The translations under genes were made by a program, and so were the position numbers. Shown here piece after piece: positions 54,277 to 62,091 of a stretch of DNA of 64,000 nucleotides. Position 1 is the first letter of the stretch. The number at the start of each line of letters is the position of its first letter. Source of the DNA: Arthrobacter sp. ZGTC131 (lineage in GTDB: Bacteria; Actinomycetota; Actinomycetes; Actinomycetales; Micrococcaceae); the NCBI RefSeq assembly GCF_002929275.1, contig NZ_PJIK01000001.1, positions 62,001 through 126,000 of the forward strand. Reading direction: 5' to 3'. The notes under the pieces are model-generated. The model was not told the origin of the DNA. It made no database searches and worked only from the letters and a program-made list of their open reading frames with translations.

Positions 54277-55314
54277 ATGGACACCCTGCCGCTTCCGGAC
54301 GGCGGCACCGCCGCTCCCCCGCCCACCCCTGACCAGCTGCGTGAGCTCTACTCGCTGATGGCTGCGGTCCGCCACCTCGACGCCGCGGCCGTTGCATGGC
54401 AGCGTCAGGGCATCATCCCCGGCTACGCCCCCGAGCTGGGCCAGGAGGCTGCCCAGGTGGGCAGCGGCTACGCCGTCGATACCGCCCGCGACTTTGTTTT
54501 CCCCACCTACCGCGAGATGGGCGTGGCCCGGGCCATGGGCGTGGACATGGTGGCGTACATGTCCACCCACAAGGCCACCTGGCACGGCGGCCTCTACGAC
54601 CCGGTGGCCTCGCGCCTCGCGCCCATCCAGGCGGTGGTGGCCGGTTCGGTGCTGCATGCGGTGGGGTGGGCCCACGGCCAGACGCTGGAACAGAACGACG
54701 GCGTTGCGCTCGCGTACCTGGGCGACGGCGCCTCCTCGCAGGGCGACGTCCATGAGGCGATGAACTTCGCGGCCGTCATGAAGGCCCCCGTGGTCTTCTT
54801 CGTGCAGAACAACGGCTGGGCCATCTCCGTTCCCACCGAGCGCCAGGTTGCCGGCGGTTCCGTTGCCGCCCGCGCAGCCGGTTACGGCATTCCCGGCCTC
54901 CAAGTGGACGGGAACGACGTTATCGCCGTGCTTGATGCCACCAGGCGGGCCATCGCCCACTGCCGCTCCGGCCGGGGGCCCGTGGTGGTCGAGGCCATGA
55001 CCTACCGCCGCGGCCCGCACTCCACGTCCGATGACCCCGGACGCTACCGCTCACTGGACGAGGAGCGGTCCGGAGCGGGCGAGGATCCGCTGGGCCGCCT
55101 TCGCCAGCGGCTGCTGGATGACGGCATCGCCGACGACGCCTTCTTCGCCGCTGCGCAGGCCGCCGCGGCAGCCGAGGAAGCGTCAGTCCGCGAAGGCATC
55201 GAAGCGCTCGGCCCGCGGCCGGGCAGCGAGATGTTTGACCTCGTCTTCCAGGAAACCACCCCCGCACTGCAGAACCAGGCCGCCAGCTGGCGAGAGGAGT
55301 CCGAACATGTCTAG
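54277..55314 (+). CDS. 2-oxoacid dehydrogenase E1 component, alpha subunit
   Basis: 345 aa. TPP-dependent decarboxylase subunit: TPP motif YLGDGASSQGDVHEAMNFAAVM then VFFVQNNGWAISVP, and the phosphorylation-type loop YRRGPHSTSDDPGRYR near 245. Closest in look to branched-chain 2-oxoacid and pyruvate dehydrogenase E1-alpha. Start ATG of MDTLPLPDGG is 7 nt after TAGGGT with TTGCCC 17 nt further, a leaderless promoter. First gene of E1-alpha, E1-beta, lipoyl domain and hydrolase; the first three overlap by 8 bp each. Substrate unknown: branched-chain 2-oxoacid, pyruvate or acetoin are options. Confidence 0.94.
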   Translation: MDTLPLPDGGTAAPPPTPDQLRELYSLMAAVRHLDAAAVAWQRQGIIPGYAPELGQEAAQVGSGYAVDTARDFVFPTYREMGVARAMGVDMVAYMSTHKATWHGGLYDPVASRLAPIQAVVAGSVLHAVGWAHGQTLEQNDGVALAYLGDGASSQGDVHEAMNFAAVMKAPVVFFVQNNGWAISVPTERQVAGGSVAARAAGYGIPGLQVDGNDVIAVLDATRRAIAHCRSGRGPVVVEAMTYRRGPHSTSDDPGRYRSLDEERSGAGEDPLGRLRQRLLDDGIADDAFFAAAQAAAAAEEASVREGIEALGPRPGSEMFDLVFQETTPALQNQAASWREESEHV

Positions 55315-56404
55315 GAGCGCAGGACCCATGACGGGATTTCGGCAGGCCCAATCACCGGACGCGCCAACACCCCATCCGGAGGCACCCGGCAAGCGCACGG
55401 AACAGCTGTCTATGCAGCAGGCGCTCAACCGCGCGCTCGATGAAGTGCTGGCGGAAAACCCCAAGGCGGTGATCTTCGGCGAGGACTGCGGCCGCCTCGG
55501 CGGCGTCTTCCGCATCACCGACGGGCTGCAGGCCAAACACGGCGAAAAGCGCGTCTTCGATACCCCGTTGGCCGAATCCGGCATCCTGGGCATGTCCGTG
55601 GGACTCGCGATGGCCGGGTTCCACCCCATTCCTGAAGTACAGTTCGACGGCTTCGCCTACCCCGCCGTCAACCAGATCATTTGCCAGATCGCCCGGATGA
55701 ACTACCGCAGCCGCGGCACCCTGCCGATGCCCATCACGCTCCGCGTGCCCAGCTTCGGCGGCATCCGCGCCCCCGAGCACCACGGGGAGAGCCTCGAGGC
55801 CCTGTTCGCGCACGTGCCGGGGCTGAAGGTGGTGTCGCCGTCGAACCCGCACGAGGCCTACCACCTCCTCAAGTACGCAGCCACGCGCCCGGACCCGGTG
55901 ATCTTCATGGAGCCGAAGTCCCGGTACTGGCAGAAGGGGGACGTCGACTTCGGCGCCGCGGATGCCCCCGGTGCCGGATCGCCCGCCGGCGCCCCCACCG
56001 GTGCCAAGGTGATGAGGGAAGGCCGCCACCTGACGCTCATTGCCTGGGGCGCCATGGTGTCCCGCTGCCTGCAGGTGGCAGGCCTCGCCGCCGAGGACGG
56101 CATCGACGTCGAGGTCCTGGACCTGCGCTGGATCAAGCCGATCGACGCCGACGCACTGGTGGCGTCCGTGCGCAAGACGCGGCGCGCCGTCGTCGTCCAT
56201 GAAGCGCCGCTGACCTCCGGGCTTGGAGCCGAAGTGGCCCAGCTGGTGACGCAGGGCTGCTTCGACACGCTCAAGGCGCCGGTGGAGCGGGTGACGGGCT
56301 TCGACGTCCCGTACCCCTCCGGGGACCTTGAGGACGAGTACATTCCCAACATTGACCGGATCCTCTTCGGCATCCAGCGAGTATTGGAGTACAAACGTGG
56401 CTGA
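55307..56404 (+). CDS. 2-oxoacid dehydrogenase E1 component, beta subunit
   Basis: 365 aa. Start ATG at 55307 overlaps the alpha stop by 8 bp and has GGAG at good distance; a longer frame upstream is a shadow of E1-alpha. N-terminal tail to about residue 35, then the transketolase beta fold: AVIFGEDCGRLGGVFRITDGL, FDTPLAESGILGMSVGLAMAG, IPEVQFDGFAYPAVNQI, RVPSFGGIRAPEHHGESLEALFAHVPGLKVVSPSNPHEAYHLL. Completes the alpha2-beta2 E1 that decarboxylates the 2-oxoacid and acylates a lipoyl domain. Confidence 0.95.
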   Translation: MSRSAGPMTGFRQAQSPDAPTPHPEAPGKRTEQLSMQQALNRALDEVLAENPKAVIFGEDCGRLGGVFRITDGLQAKHGEKRVFDTPLAESGILGMSVGLAMAGFHPIPEVQFDGFAYPAVNQIICQIARMNYRSRGTLPMPITLRVPSFGGIRAPEHHGESLEALFAHVPGLKVVSPSNPHEAYHLLKYAATRPDPVIFMEPKSRYWQKGDVDFGAADAPGAGSPAGAPTGAKVMREGRHLTLIAWGAMVSRCLQVAGLAAEDGIDVEVLDLRWIKPIDADALVASVRKTRRAVVVHEAPLTSGLGAEVAQLVTQGCFDTLKAPVERVTGFDVPYPSGDLEDEYIPNIDRILFGIQRVLEYKRG

Positions 56405-56726
56405 AATATCCTTCCCGCTCCCCGATCTCGGCGAGGGCCTGATCGAGGCCACCGTGCTGGAATGGCTGGTCTCACCGGGCGAGCAGGTGGAGCGCAACCA
56501 GCCGCTCGTGGAGGTGGAAACCACCAAATCCGCGGTTGAATTGCCCAGCCCGCAGGCAGGTAAGGTAGTGCGTATCTACGGCGGGCCCGGCGACAAAATC
56601 AATGTCGGCGAGCCCCTGATTGTGTTTGAGGTGCCGGACAACACCGCCGGCATCGTGGGCACCGTCCCGAAGGAAGAGGCACCGAAGCGCCGGGTCCGCC
56701 TGAGCGCCGTACTTGATGAGGACTGA
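56397..56726 (+). CDS. Stand-alone lipoyl-domain protein (E2-like, no catalytic domain)
   Basis: 109 aa from GTG at 56397, overlapping E1-beta by 8 bp. It has one lipoyl fold: ISFPLPDLGEGLIEATVLEWLV, and the lipoylated lysine in VEVETTKSAVELPSP, about residue 42. Residues 80-109 form a charged tail (KEEAPKRRVRLSAVLDED). A complete E2 would have a peripheral-subunit-binding domain and about 230 further residues for acyl transfer; these are absent and the next gene is an alpha/beta hydrolase. This arrangement resembles the lipoyl plus hydrolase-fold AcoC proteins, but split. No dihydrolipoamide dehydrogenase in the window. Confidence 0.93.
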   Translation: MAEISFPLPDLGEGLIEATVLEWLVSPGEQVERNQPLVEVETTKSAVELPSPQAGKVVRIYGGPGDKINVGEPLIVFEVPDNTAGIVGTVPKEEAPKRRVRLSAVLDED

Positions 56727-56727
56727 C

Positions 56728-57558
56728 ATGATGAGCGGCAGGCACACCGGCGAACAGCACTCCCACACTGTGGAGGGCACCGATCCCCAGCTGTACGTCG
56801 AGGTGCACGATCCCGAGGCCGACGCCGGCCTCCGCCCCATCCTGCTGATCCATGGCTTTTCCTCCTCGAGCAAGCTGAACTGGGAGGACTCCGGCTGGAT
56901 CTCGGCCCTGCTCGCGGCGGGAAGGCGGGTCATCGCGGTGGACCTGCCGGGCCACGGCCGCAGCGGCGCCCCGGAAGACATGGACTCCTACTCGCCCAGC
57001 CGGATCCGGGCGGACCTCCTCCAGATAGCGTTCGACGCCGGTGCGCGGCCCTTGCGTGCCGGTGACCCTTCCAGCGGTCTGGACGTAATCGGCTACTCGC
57101 TCGGTTCCCGGCTCGCCTGGGAGTTCGGCGCCACGCAGCCGGAAATTGTGCACCGGATTGTCCTCGGCGGGCCCAACATGGCTGACCCGCTGGCCGAGTT
57201 CGACCTCGTGGCAGCCCAGCGCTACCTCGCCGACGGCTCGCCCATTGCCGACGAATCCACGGCCGGGCTCCTCAAGATGGCCCAGGCGCTGCCGAGCAAC
57301 AACATCTTCGCGCTCCTGTCCCTGGTCGAGGCCATCAAGGGCGAGCCCTACGACCCCGCCGAGGCTGTTCCGCACATGCCCGTGCTGCTGGTGGCCGGCG
57401 AAAAGGATGATCGCGCAGCCTCGATGCCGCGGCTTGCGGAACTGGCCGCGGCGGCCGGATCCATGGCCGAACAGCTGGTGCTTCCCGGCCGGAACCACAC
57501 GAACGCCATCACCAGCCGCGCCTTCAAGCAGGCGGCCATCGCGTTCCTCGGCAGCTAG
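56728..57558 (+). CDS. Alpha/beta hydrolase (possible acyltransferase of split E2)
   Basis: 276 aa. Oxyanion-region LIHGFSSSSKLNWED (about 45), nucleophile elbow DVIGYSLGSRLAW (Ser about 125), acid LLVAGEKDDRAAS and histidine in LVLPGRNHTNAITS, so the catalytic triad looks complete. Start is unclear among ATGs at 56716, 56728 and 56731; AGGA at 56719 favours the last two. It begins one base after the lipoyl stop. In AcoC-type proteins such a domain is fused to a lipoyl domain and replaces the classical E2 acyltransferase; here they are separate. Confidence 0.9.
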   Translation: MMSGRHTGEQHSHTVEGTDPQLYVEVHDPEADAGLRPILLIHGFSSSSKLNWEDSGWISALLAAGRRVIAVDLPGHGRSGAPEDMDSYSPSRIRADLLQIAFDAGARPLRAGDPSSGLDVIGYSLGSRLAWEFGATQPEIVHRIVLGGPNMADPLAEFDLVAAQRYLADGSPIADESTAGLLKMAQALPSNNIFALLSLVEAIKGEPYDPAEAVPHMPVLLVAGEKDDRAASMPRLAELAAAAGSMAEQLVLPGRNHTNAITSRAFKQAAIAFLGS

Positions 57559-57641
57559 CTCCCGGCAGACCTGCCCCGGCGCGCCGCGGCCGGTCGGCGG
57601 TAGGCTGGATTTGACGGGCGGAGACTCCGGAAGAGGAACCC

Positions 57642-58295
57642 ATGGGCATGGTTTTTGAAGACCGGGATGAAGCGGGAAAGCGGCTTGCAGCGGCGCTTCC
57701 GCAGTTCCGCGAACGGCCGGACACCGTGTTGCTCGGACTCGCGCGCGGGGGCATTCCCGTGGCGGCCGCGGCGGCGGAGGTCCTGCATCTTCCGTTCGGT
57801 GCGGTCCTGGTCAGGAAACTCGGCATTCCAGGCCATGACGAGACTGCCTTCGGCGCCCTGGCCTACTCGGGAGGCAGGATAGTCCGGCTGCTCAACAGAC
57901 CGCTCGTGGCGCGCATCCTGGAGAACGGTGTCCGGCAGGCCTGGCTGGACGAGGTGGAGAGCCGTGAACGGGATGAACTCCTGCGGCGCGTCGAAAAGTA
58001 CCCCGGCATCAACCACGAAGTCCGCGGGAAGACCGCGTTGCTGGTTGACGACGGTCTGGCCACCGGCGCCACCATGCGGGCCGCCGTCGAGGCCGTGCGT
58101 TCATCGGGGGCCGCGAGCGTTGTGGCTGCCGCTCCGGTCGGATCCATCGAGGCCGAAAAATCGCTGTCCCGGGTTTGCGACGTCCTGTGCCTGCACCTGC
58201 CGGGCAAGTTCCGGGCTGTTGGCAGTTTCTACCGGCATTTTGATCAGTTGACCGACGACGACGCCATCGGCCTGCTGCAGGGCGCCCAGCCCTGA
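57642..58295 (+). CDS. Phosphoribosyltransferase-family protein
   Basis: 217 aa. N-terminal DTVLLGLARGGIPVAAAAAEVL and PRPP-loop ALLVDDGLATGATMRAAVEAVR at about 128-150; C-terminal VGSFYRHFDQLTDDD. This is the phosphoribosyltransferase-like family often found near stress genes, whose substrate is not known. ATG after AGAGGAACCC; 83 bp after the hydrolase with TAGGCT upstream, so probably its own promoter. Confidence 0.9.
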   Translation: MGMVFEDRDEAGKRLAAALPQFRERPDTVLLGLARGGIPVAAAAAEVLHLPFGAVLVRKLGIPGHDETAFGALAYSGGRIVRLLNRPLVARILENGVRQAWLDEVESRERDELLRRVEKYPGINHEVRGKTALLVDDGLATGATMRAAVEAVRSSGAASVVAAAPVGSIEAEKSLSRVCDVLCLHLPGKFRAVGSFYRHFDQLTDDDAIGLLQGAQP

Positions 58296-58317
58296 GGGCA
58301 CCAGCTCAGGACGAATA

Positions 58318-58343
58318 CGGGCCCGGACCTAAGCCCGGACCCG
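58318..58343. terminator. Bidirectional terminator
   Basis: CGGG-C-CCGG / CCGG-A-CCCG hairpin with one mismatch and 8-nt loop between convergent phosphoribosyltransferase and MHS genes. Confidence 0.5.
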
Positions 58344-58374
58344 CATTCTCAAACTGACTGCTGACGCAGATCCG

Positions 58375-59706
58375 TCAGTGCCGGCTGACGCCGAGCAAGT
58401 TTCCCTTGGTTTCCTTGGCGAGCAAAACGCCGACGGCGGAGATCACACACAGGACCATAATGTAAATGCCGATGGAACCTGTCCACTTGGTGCTCTGGAG
58501 CAAGTACTCCGCAATCGTGGCAGCGAAGGCGCCGCCGAGGATGGCGCCGAACGCGTAGCCGATGGAAATCCCGGAATACCGCACGTTCGCGGGGAACATT
58601 TCGGCGTACATGGCGGACATGGGGCCGTAGGAAAGGCCCAGCCCGATCGTCAGGACGAACAGCGCCACCCCGTAAAGCCAGATGTTCCTGGTGTCGATGA
58701 GCGCGAACATAGGGATCATCCAGACGAAGATGATGGCGTAGCCGGTCAGGAAGGTCTTGACGCGGCCGATGCGGTCCGACAGCCAGCCGCCAGCCAGCGT
58801 GAATATCAGCCAGCCAAATGAGGCAAGGGTCGTGGCGAGCAGGACCTGCGGCGCGGGCATTTGCAGCGACCTGGTGGCATAGGAGATGAAGAAGGCGATC
58901 AGCAGGTAACCCGCAGCGTTGTTGGCGATAAAGATCAGCGTTGAGTAGAGGACCGGCTTCTTGTGGTGACGGATGAGCTCCCCAAGAGGGGCCTTGCTCT
59001 CGGCCTTGCGGGCGGCCATCTCGCGGAAGACCGGGCTCTCCGCCACGGCCCGCCGGATCAGGTATCCGACGACGATCAGCACGATGGACAGCAGGAACGG
59101 AACCCGCCAGCCCCAGGCGGCAAAGTCCTCCCTGGACATGCTGCTGTTGAGGAAGAACAGGAGGCCGGTGGCCAGAATCATGCCGATGGGCACGCCGATC
59201 TGGGGATATGCGCCGAAGATTCCGCGCTTGCTCATCGGCGCGTGCTCCACTGCCATCAGCGCTGCTCCGCCCCACTCACCGCCGGCTGAGAAGCCCTGGA
59301 TGATCCGGAGGGTGATAAGCAGGACCGGAGCCCAAAGGCCGATCTGGCTGTAGGTGGGCAGGATGCCGATCAGGGACGTTGCGGCCCCCATCATGACGAG
59401 GGTGAACACCAGCATCGCCTTGCGTCCGAGCCGGTCACCGAGATGGCCGGCAATGACGGCACCGAGCGGGCGGAAGAGGAAGCTGATGCCGATGAGTGCG
59501 AAGGAGAGAATCTGCGCAAGGCCGGGATTGGACTGCTGCAGCGGGGTCAGGAAGAGCGGGGACAGCAGGGTTCCCGTCAACTGGGCAAAGATAAAGAAGT
59601 CGTACCACTCAATGGTGGTGCCGACCAGCGTCCCCGCGAGGACCTTGCGTTCCTCGTGCTTACTGCTGGGGCCCGTCTCGGAATCAACGGAAGAAGTTGC
59701 TGTCAT
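58375..59706 (-). CDS. MHS-family MFS transporter (metabolite:H+ symporter)
   Basis: 443 aa, twelve predicted helices. Hallmarks: TIEWYDFFIFAQLTG at the first helix, RPLGAVIAGHLGDRLGRKAMLVFTL and GFSAGGEWGGAALMAVEHAP in helices 3-4. MHS members carry shikimate, citrate, proline, aromatic acids and others. It is near hpaB/hpaC-like genes on the same strand (150 bp downstream of hpaB stop), so an aromatic acid such as hydroxyphenylacetate is a reasonable guess. A TetR-like palindrome lies about 60 bp before its start. ATG with GGAG. Confidence 0.93.
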   Translation of the reverse strand: MTATSSVDSETGPSSKHEERKVLAGTLVGTTIEWYDFFIFAQLTGTLLSPLFLTPLQQSNPGLAQILSFALIGISFLFRPLGAVIAGHLGDRLGRKAMLVFTLVMMGAATSLIGILPTYSQIGLWAPVLLITLRIIQGFSAGGEWGGAALMAVEHAPMSKRGIFGAYPQIGVPIGMILATGLLFFLNSSMSREDFAAWGWRVPFLLSIVLIVVGYLIRRAVAESPVFREMAARKAESKAPLGELIRHHKKPVLYSTLIFIANNAAGYLLIAFFISYATRSLQMPAPQVLLATTLASFGWLIFTLAGGWLSDRIGRVKTFLTGYAIIFVWMIPMFALIDTRNIWLYGVALFVLTIGLGLSYGPMSAMYAEMFPANVRYSGISIGYAFGAILGGAFAATIAEYLLQSTKWTGSIGIYIMVLCVISAVGVLLAKETKGNLLGVSRH

Positions 59707-59764
59707 TGGAACTCCGTGGCTGGGGCAGAGTTACTGCCGGGGTGGGGGTGATGCCGCACGATTT

Positions 59765-59782
59765 ACTGATCGAACGGTCAGT
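59765..59782. promoter_or_regulatory. TetR-type palindrome upstream of MHS gene
   Basis: ACTGATCGAACGGTCAGT: 14 of 18 positions are symmetric, arms ACTGA/TCAGT with inner CG pairs. The form fits a TetR-family operator, but no TetR gene lies in the window. Confidence 0.5.
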
Positions 59783-59856
59783 TAGCATGAAGGATACTAT
59801 GAAATTGTGATGGAGCGCACTTAATTTATGGCTCACTGGCATTCAGCCGGCGTGGT

Positions 59857-61311
59857 TCAGTCCTGCCGGTTCAAAAATTCCCGGAGCCTGGCCCTGACCG
59901 GTTCGCGGTCATAGGTGTTGACGAGGGCACTTGCCATCCGCACCGGGTCACCGAAGAAGAAGTATTCATAGAGGGACTGGCGGCCCGAGAAGCCGGAGAT
60001 CGAGGCGTCGAAGGCCAGCTTGAACAGGCGCACGCGCTCGGGGCCGGTGAGCGTTTTTCCCTGCAGGTAGAGGTCGATGTCGGCCCTCGCGTCGCTGTTC
60101 ACGTCCGCTTCCCCGGGGAGCGCCATGAGTCCCGAAGCAGAGAACTTCCGGATGATCTGCGGGAAGCGCTGGGCCATCTTGGGATACCAGTTCCGCGCGG
60201 CGTTGAGGGTGCTCCACTTCGGCAGCATGACGCCGGCGTCATTGAGCTCCGCGTCCGCTTCGGAGGCGCGCACCAGGGCCTTGCCGATTTCGACGTCGAT
60301 AATCAGCTCCGCGATGTCCTCCTGGATGTGCTGGAACCCGTCGATCCCGATGGCCTCTGCCAGTTCGGACGCAAGCCCCAGGAAGAATTCGCTCTTCGCG
60401 ATCGTGCGGGTGACCACCTGGTGGGTCATGAGGGCCCCCGCTCCGGTCTCGGCGTAGAACGAGTTGCAAAGCTGGGGGTTCCCGAGCATGAAGATGCGGT
60501 CGCTCGGGACGAGGACGTCATCGAACACGGCCACCGCGTCCATTTCCTCATACCGGGAGGCCAGCGGCTCGTCGTGGGTGCTGCCCCCGTTGTAGAGCGA
60601 CGTGCGGCACAGGTACCGCAGTCCCGGCGCGTCGTTGGGAATGGCAAAAGCGAAGGAATAGGGCGCATCCTCAGGAGTGCCGCGCAGCACGGTGGACGGG
60701 AAGACCAGAAGTTCGTCCGCAATGGGCGCGATGGTCGCCAGCATGCGGGCGCCGCGGATGACAATGCCGTCCTCGCGCTCCTCCACGATGTGGGCGGTCA
60801 GCTGGCCGCCGAGCTGTTCGGAGCCTGACACCGACCGGTTGACCTGCGGCGGGATCAGCGTGTGGGTGGCCAGAACGTCATTCTCGCGCGCCCACTCGTA
60901 GTAGTTCCGGATGTTCTCGGCAAACTTGGGGTCGGCCTGGGAGAACCATTTCTCGGCAGTCCCCAGTGCCGTGAGGGCGGAGTTCATGTAGTCCCCCGTG
61001 CGGCCCAGGAATCCGTTGGTGGCTTCCGCCCAGGTGGAGATCGCCCGGCGCCGGTGCTGCAGGTCCTCGACGGTCCTGGGCACCAGGAAGGATGCGTTCA
61101 CCAGGTCCCCCGTGGTGGGCGATGCGAAGGTCAGCGCCTCCTGGTACTGCTGATCATGCTGCATGTCGAAGAGCTTGGCGTAGGACCGCGCCACGTTGCG
61201 GAAGGCGGGGTGTTCCGCGACTTTCTCGCTGACCACTTCGCCGTCAATCACAATATGGGGCGTCATGGCATTGAGCTTGTCCAGGTACTGCTGGCCGGTT
61301 CGGATGCCCAT
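59857..61311 (-). CDS. hpaB: 4-hydroxyphenylacetate 3-monooxygenase, oxygenase component (HpaB family)
   Basis: FADH2-using two-component oxygenase of the HpaB family, 484 aa: hydroxylates 4-hydroxyphenylacetate or a similar phenol at position 3. Seen: HIVIDGEVVSEKVAEHPAF, RRRAISTWAEATNGFLGRTGDYMNSALTAL, LQGKTLTGPERVRLFKLAFDASISGFSGRQSLYEYFFFGDP. Reduced flavin would come from the reductase encoded 57 bp upstream. HpaB relatives also act on other phenols (for example chlorophenols), so the substrate is likely but not certain. Confidence 0.93.
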   Translation of the reverse strand: MGIRTGQQYLDKLNAMTPHIVIDGEVVSEKVAEHPAFRNVARSYAKLFDMQHDQQYQEALTFASPTTGDLVNASFLVPRTVEDLQHRRRAISTWAEATNGFLGRTGDYMNSALTALGTAEKWFSQADPKFAENIRNYYEWARENDVLATHTLIPPQVNRSVSGSEQLGGQLTAHIVEEREDGIVIRGARMLATIAPIADELLVFPSTVLRGTPEDAPYSFAFAIPNDAPGLRYLCRTSLYNGGSTHDEPLASRYEEMDAVAVFDDVLVPSDRIFMLGNPQLCNSFYAETGAGALMTHQVVTRTIAKSEFFLGLASELAEAIGIDGFQHIQEDIAELIIDVEIGKALVRASEADAELNDAGVMLPKWSTLNAARNWYPKMAQRFPQIIRKFSASGLMALPGEADVNSDARADIDLYLQGKTLTGPERVRLFKLAFDASISGFSGRQSLYEYFFFGDPVRMASALVNTYDREPVRARLREFLNRQD

Positions 61312-61367
61312 TGCTATCTCCAGTCGTCGTTGAACTGCAGGATGGATTGGTGATTGTTGAAGTGCTC

Positions 61368-61898
61368 CTAGAGAAGGTCCTCCATGCCCAGCTGGCTCTC
61401 CGGGATGGTGGTGAAGGCGCTGTTCGCGAACGCCAGGGCGTCGCCGTTACGGTAGTTGAAGTCCACCACCTCGCCGAGATAAAGCGTGTGGTCGCCGCCG
61501 TCGTACGCGGCCCAGGGCTTGCACTCAAAGTAGGCAAGCACATTGGACAGCCGCGGCGCCGTCGGGCTCTCCACCCACAAAGGCTCGGGTCCGGGGCGCC
61601 CGGCGAAATGCATGGCCAGCTGCCGCTGTTCGGCGCCCAGGATGTTGACGGTGAAGGGCCGGCCCGCGAGCTCATCGTGTGCTTTGGCGGCGCGGGCGAT
61701 GCTGACCAAGACCAGCGGCGGCTCCATGGAAACCGACGTGAAGGAGTTTACGGTGATGCCGTGGCGTTTGGTGACGCCGTCGAAGGTGACGATCGCTACG
61801 CCGGTCGCGAACCTGCCCAGGCTGCCGCGGAAGTGATGGGCCCGCGGAACGGATGTCCGGCCGGGGACATTCGGCGCCGCTTCTGGCTTCGCAATCAT
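61368..61898 (-). CDS. hpaC: Flavin reductase domain protein (HpaC-like)
   Basis: 176 aa; NAD(P)H:flavin oxidoreductase supplying FADH2 to HpaB. Core: HFRGSLGRFATGVAIVTFDGVTKRHGITVNSFTSVSMEPPLVLVSIARAAKAH and HTLYLGEVVDFNYRNGDALAF with the FMN-binding ALAF-type end. Start ATG at 61898 with AAGGAA 8-9 nt before; a much longer frame upstream to 62471 is antisense to the IclR gene. Cotranscribed with hpaB. Divergent from the IclR regulator (193 bp). Confidence 0.93.
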   Translation of the reverse strand: MIAKPEAAPNVPGRTSVPRAHHFRGSLGRFATGVAIVTFDGVTKRHGITVNSFTSVSMEPPLVLVSIARAAKAHDELAGRPFTVNILGAEQRQLAMHFAGRPGPEPLWVESPTAPRLSNVLAYFECKPWAAYDGGDHTLYLGEVVDFNYRNGDALAFANSAFTTIPESQLGMEDLL

Positions 61899-61964
61899 CG
61901 TCGATTTTCCTTCGGTCGCTGAGGCTGACCGCTGCCCGGCGGCTGCCTCTGGCGTGCTCTTGCG

Positions 61965-62018
61965 AGCTGTTCTATAGTTGAGCTGTTCTATAGTTGAACG
62001 CAAAATTCCTATATGGAA
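61965..62018. promoter_or_regulatory. IclR operator region between hpaC and iclR
   Basis: Tandem repeat of the 16-mer AGCTGTTCTATAGTTG (61965-61980 and 61981-61996), one copy with GTTC-TATAGTT-GAAC symmetry, and the 13-bp palindrome TTCC-TATAT-GGAA (62006-62018), close to IclR-family operator forms. AT-rich in a GC-rich setting, so likely the binding site for the adjacent regulator. Confidence 0.7.
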
Positions 62019-62091
62019 CGCTAGCCCAAGGGAACCCGCAACACAAGACCCTCCGGCAAAACGCGCCTCTCCCCCGCCTAGGATGGACAGC

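Noticed and set aside
56700-56735. Frameshift joining the lipoyl domain and hydrolase genes
   Set aside because: The stop and start are separated by one base and an AGGA site is present for the second gene; both read as complete proteins, so two genes is the simpler view.
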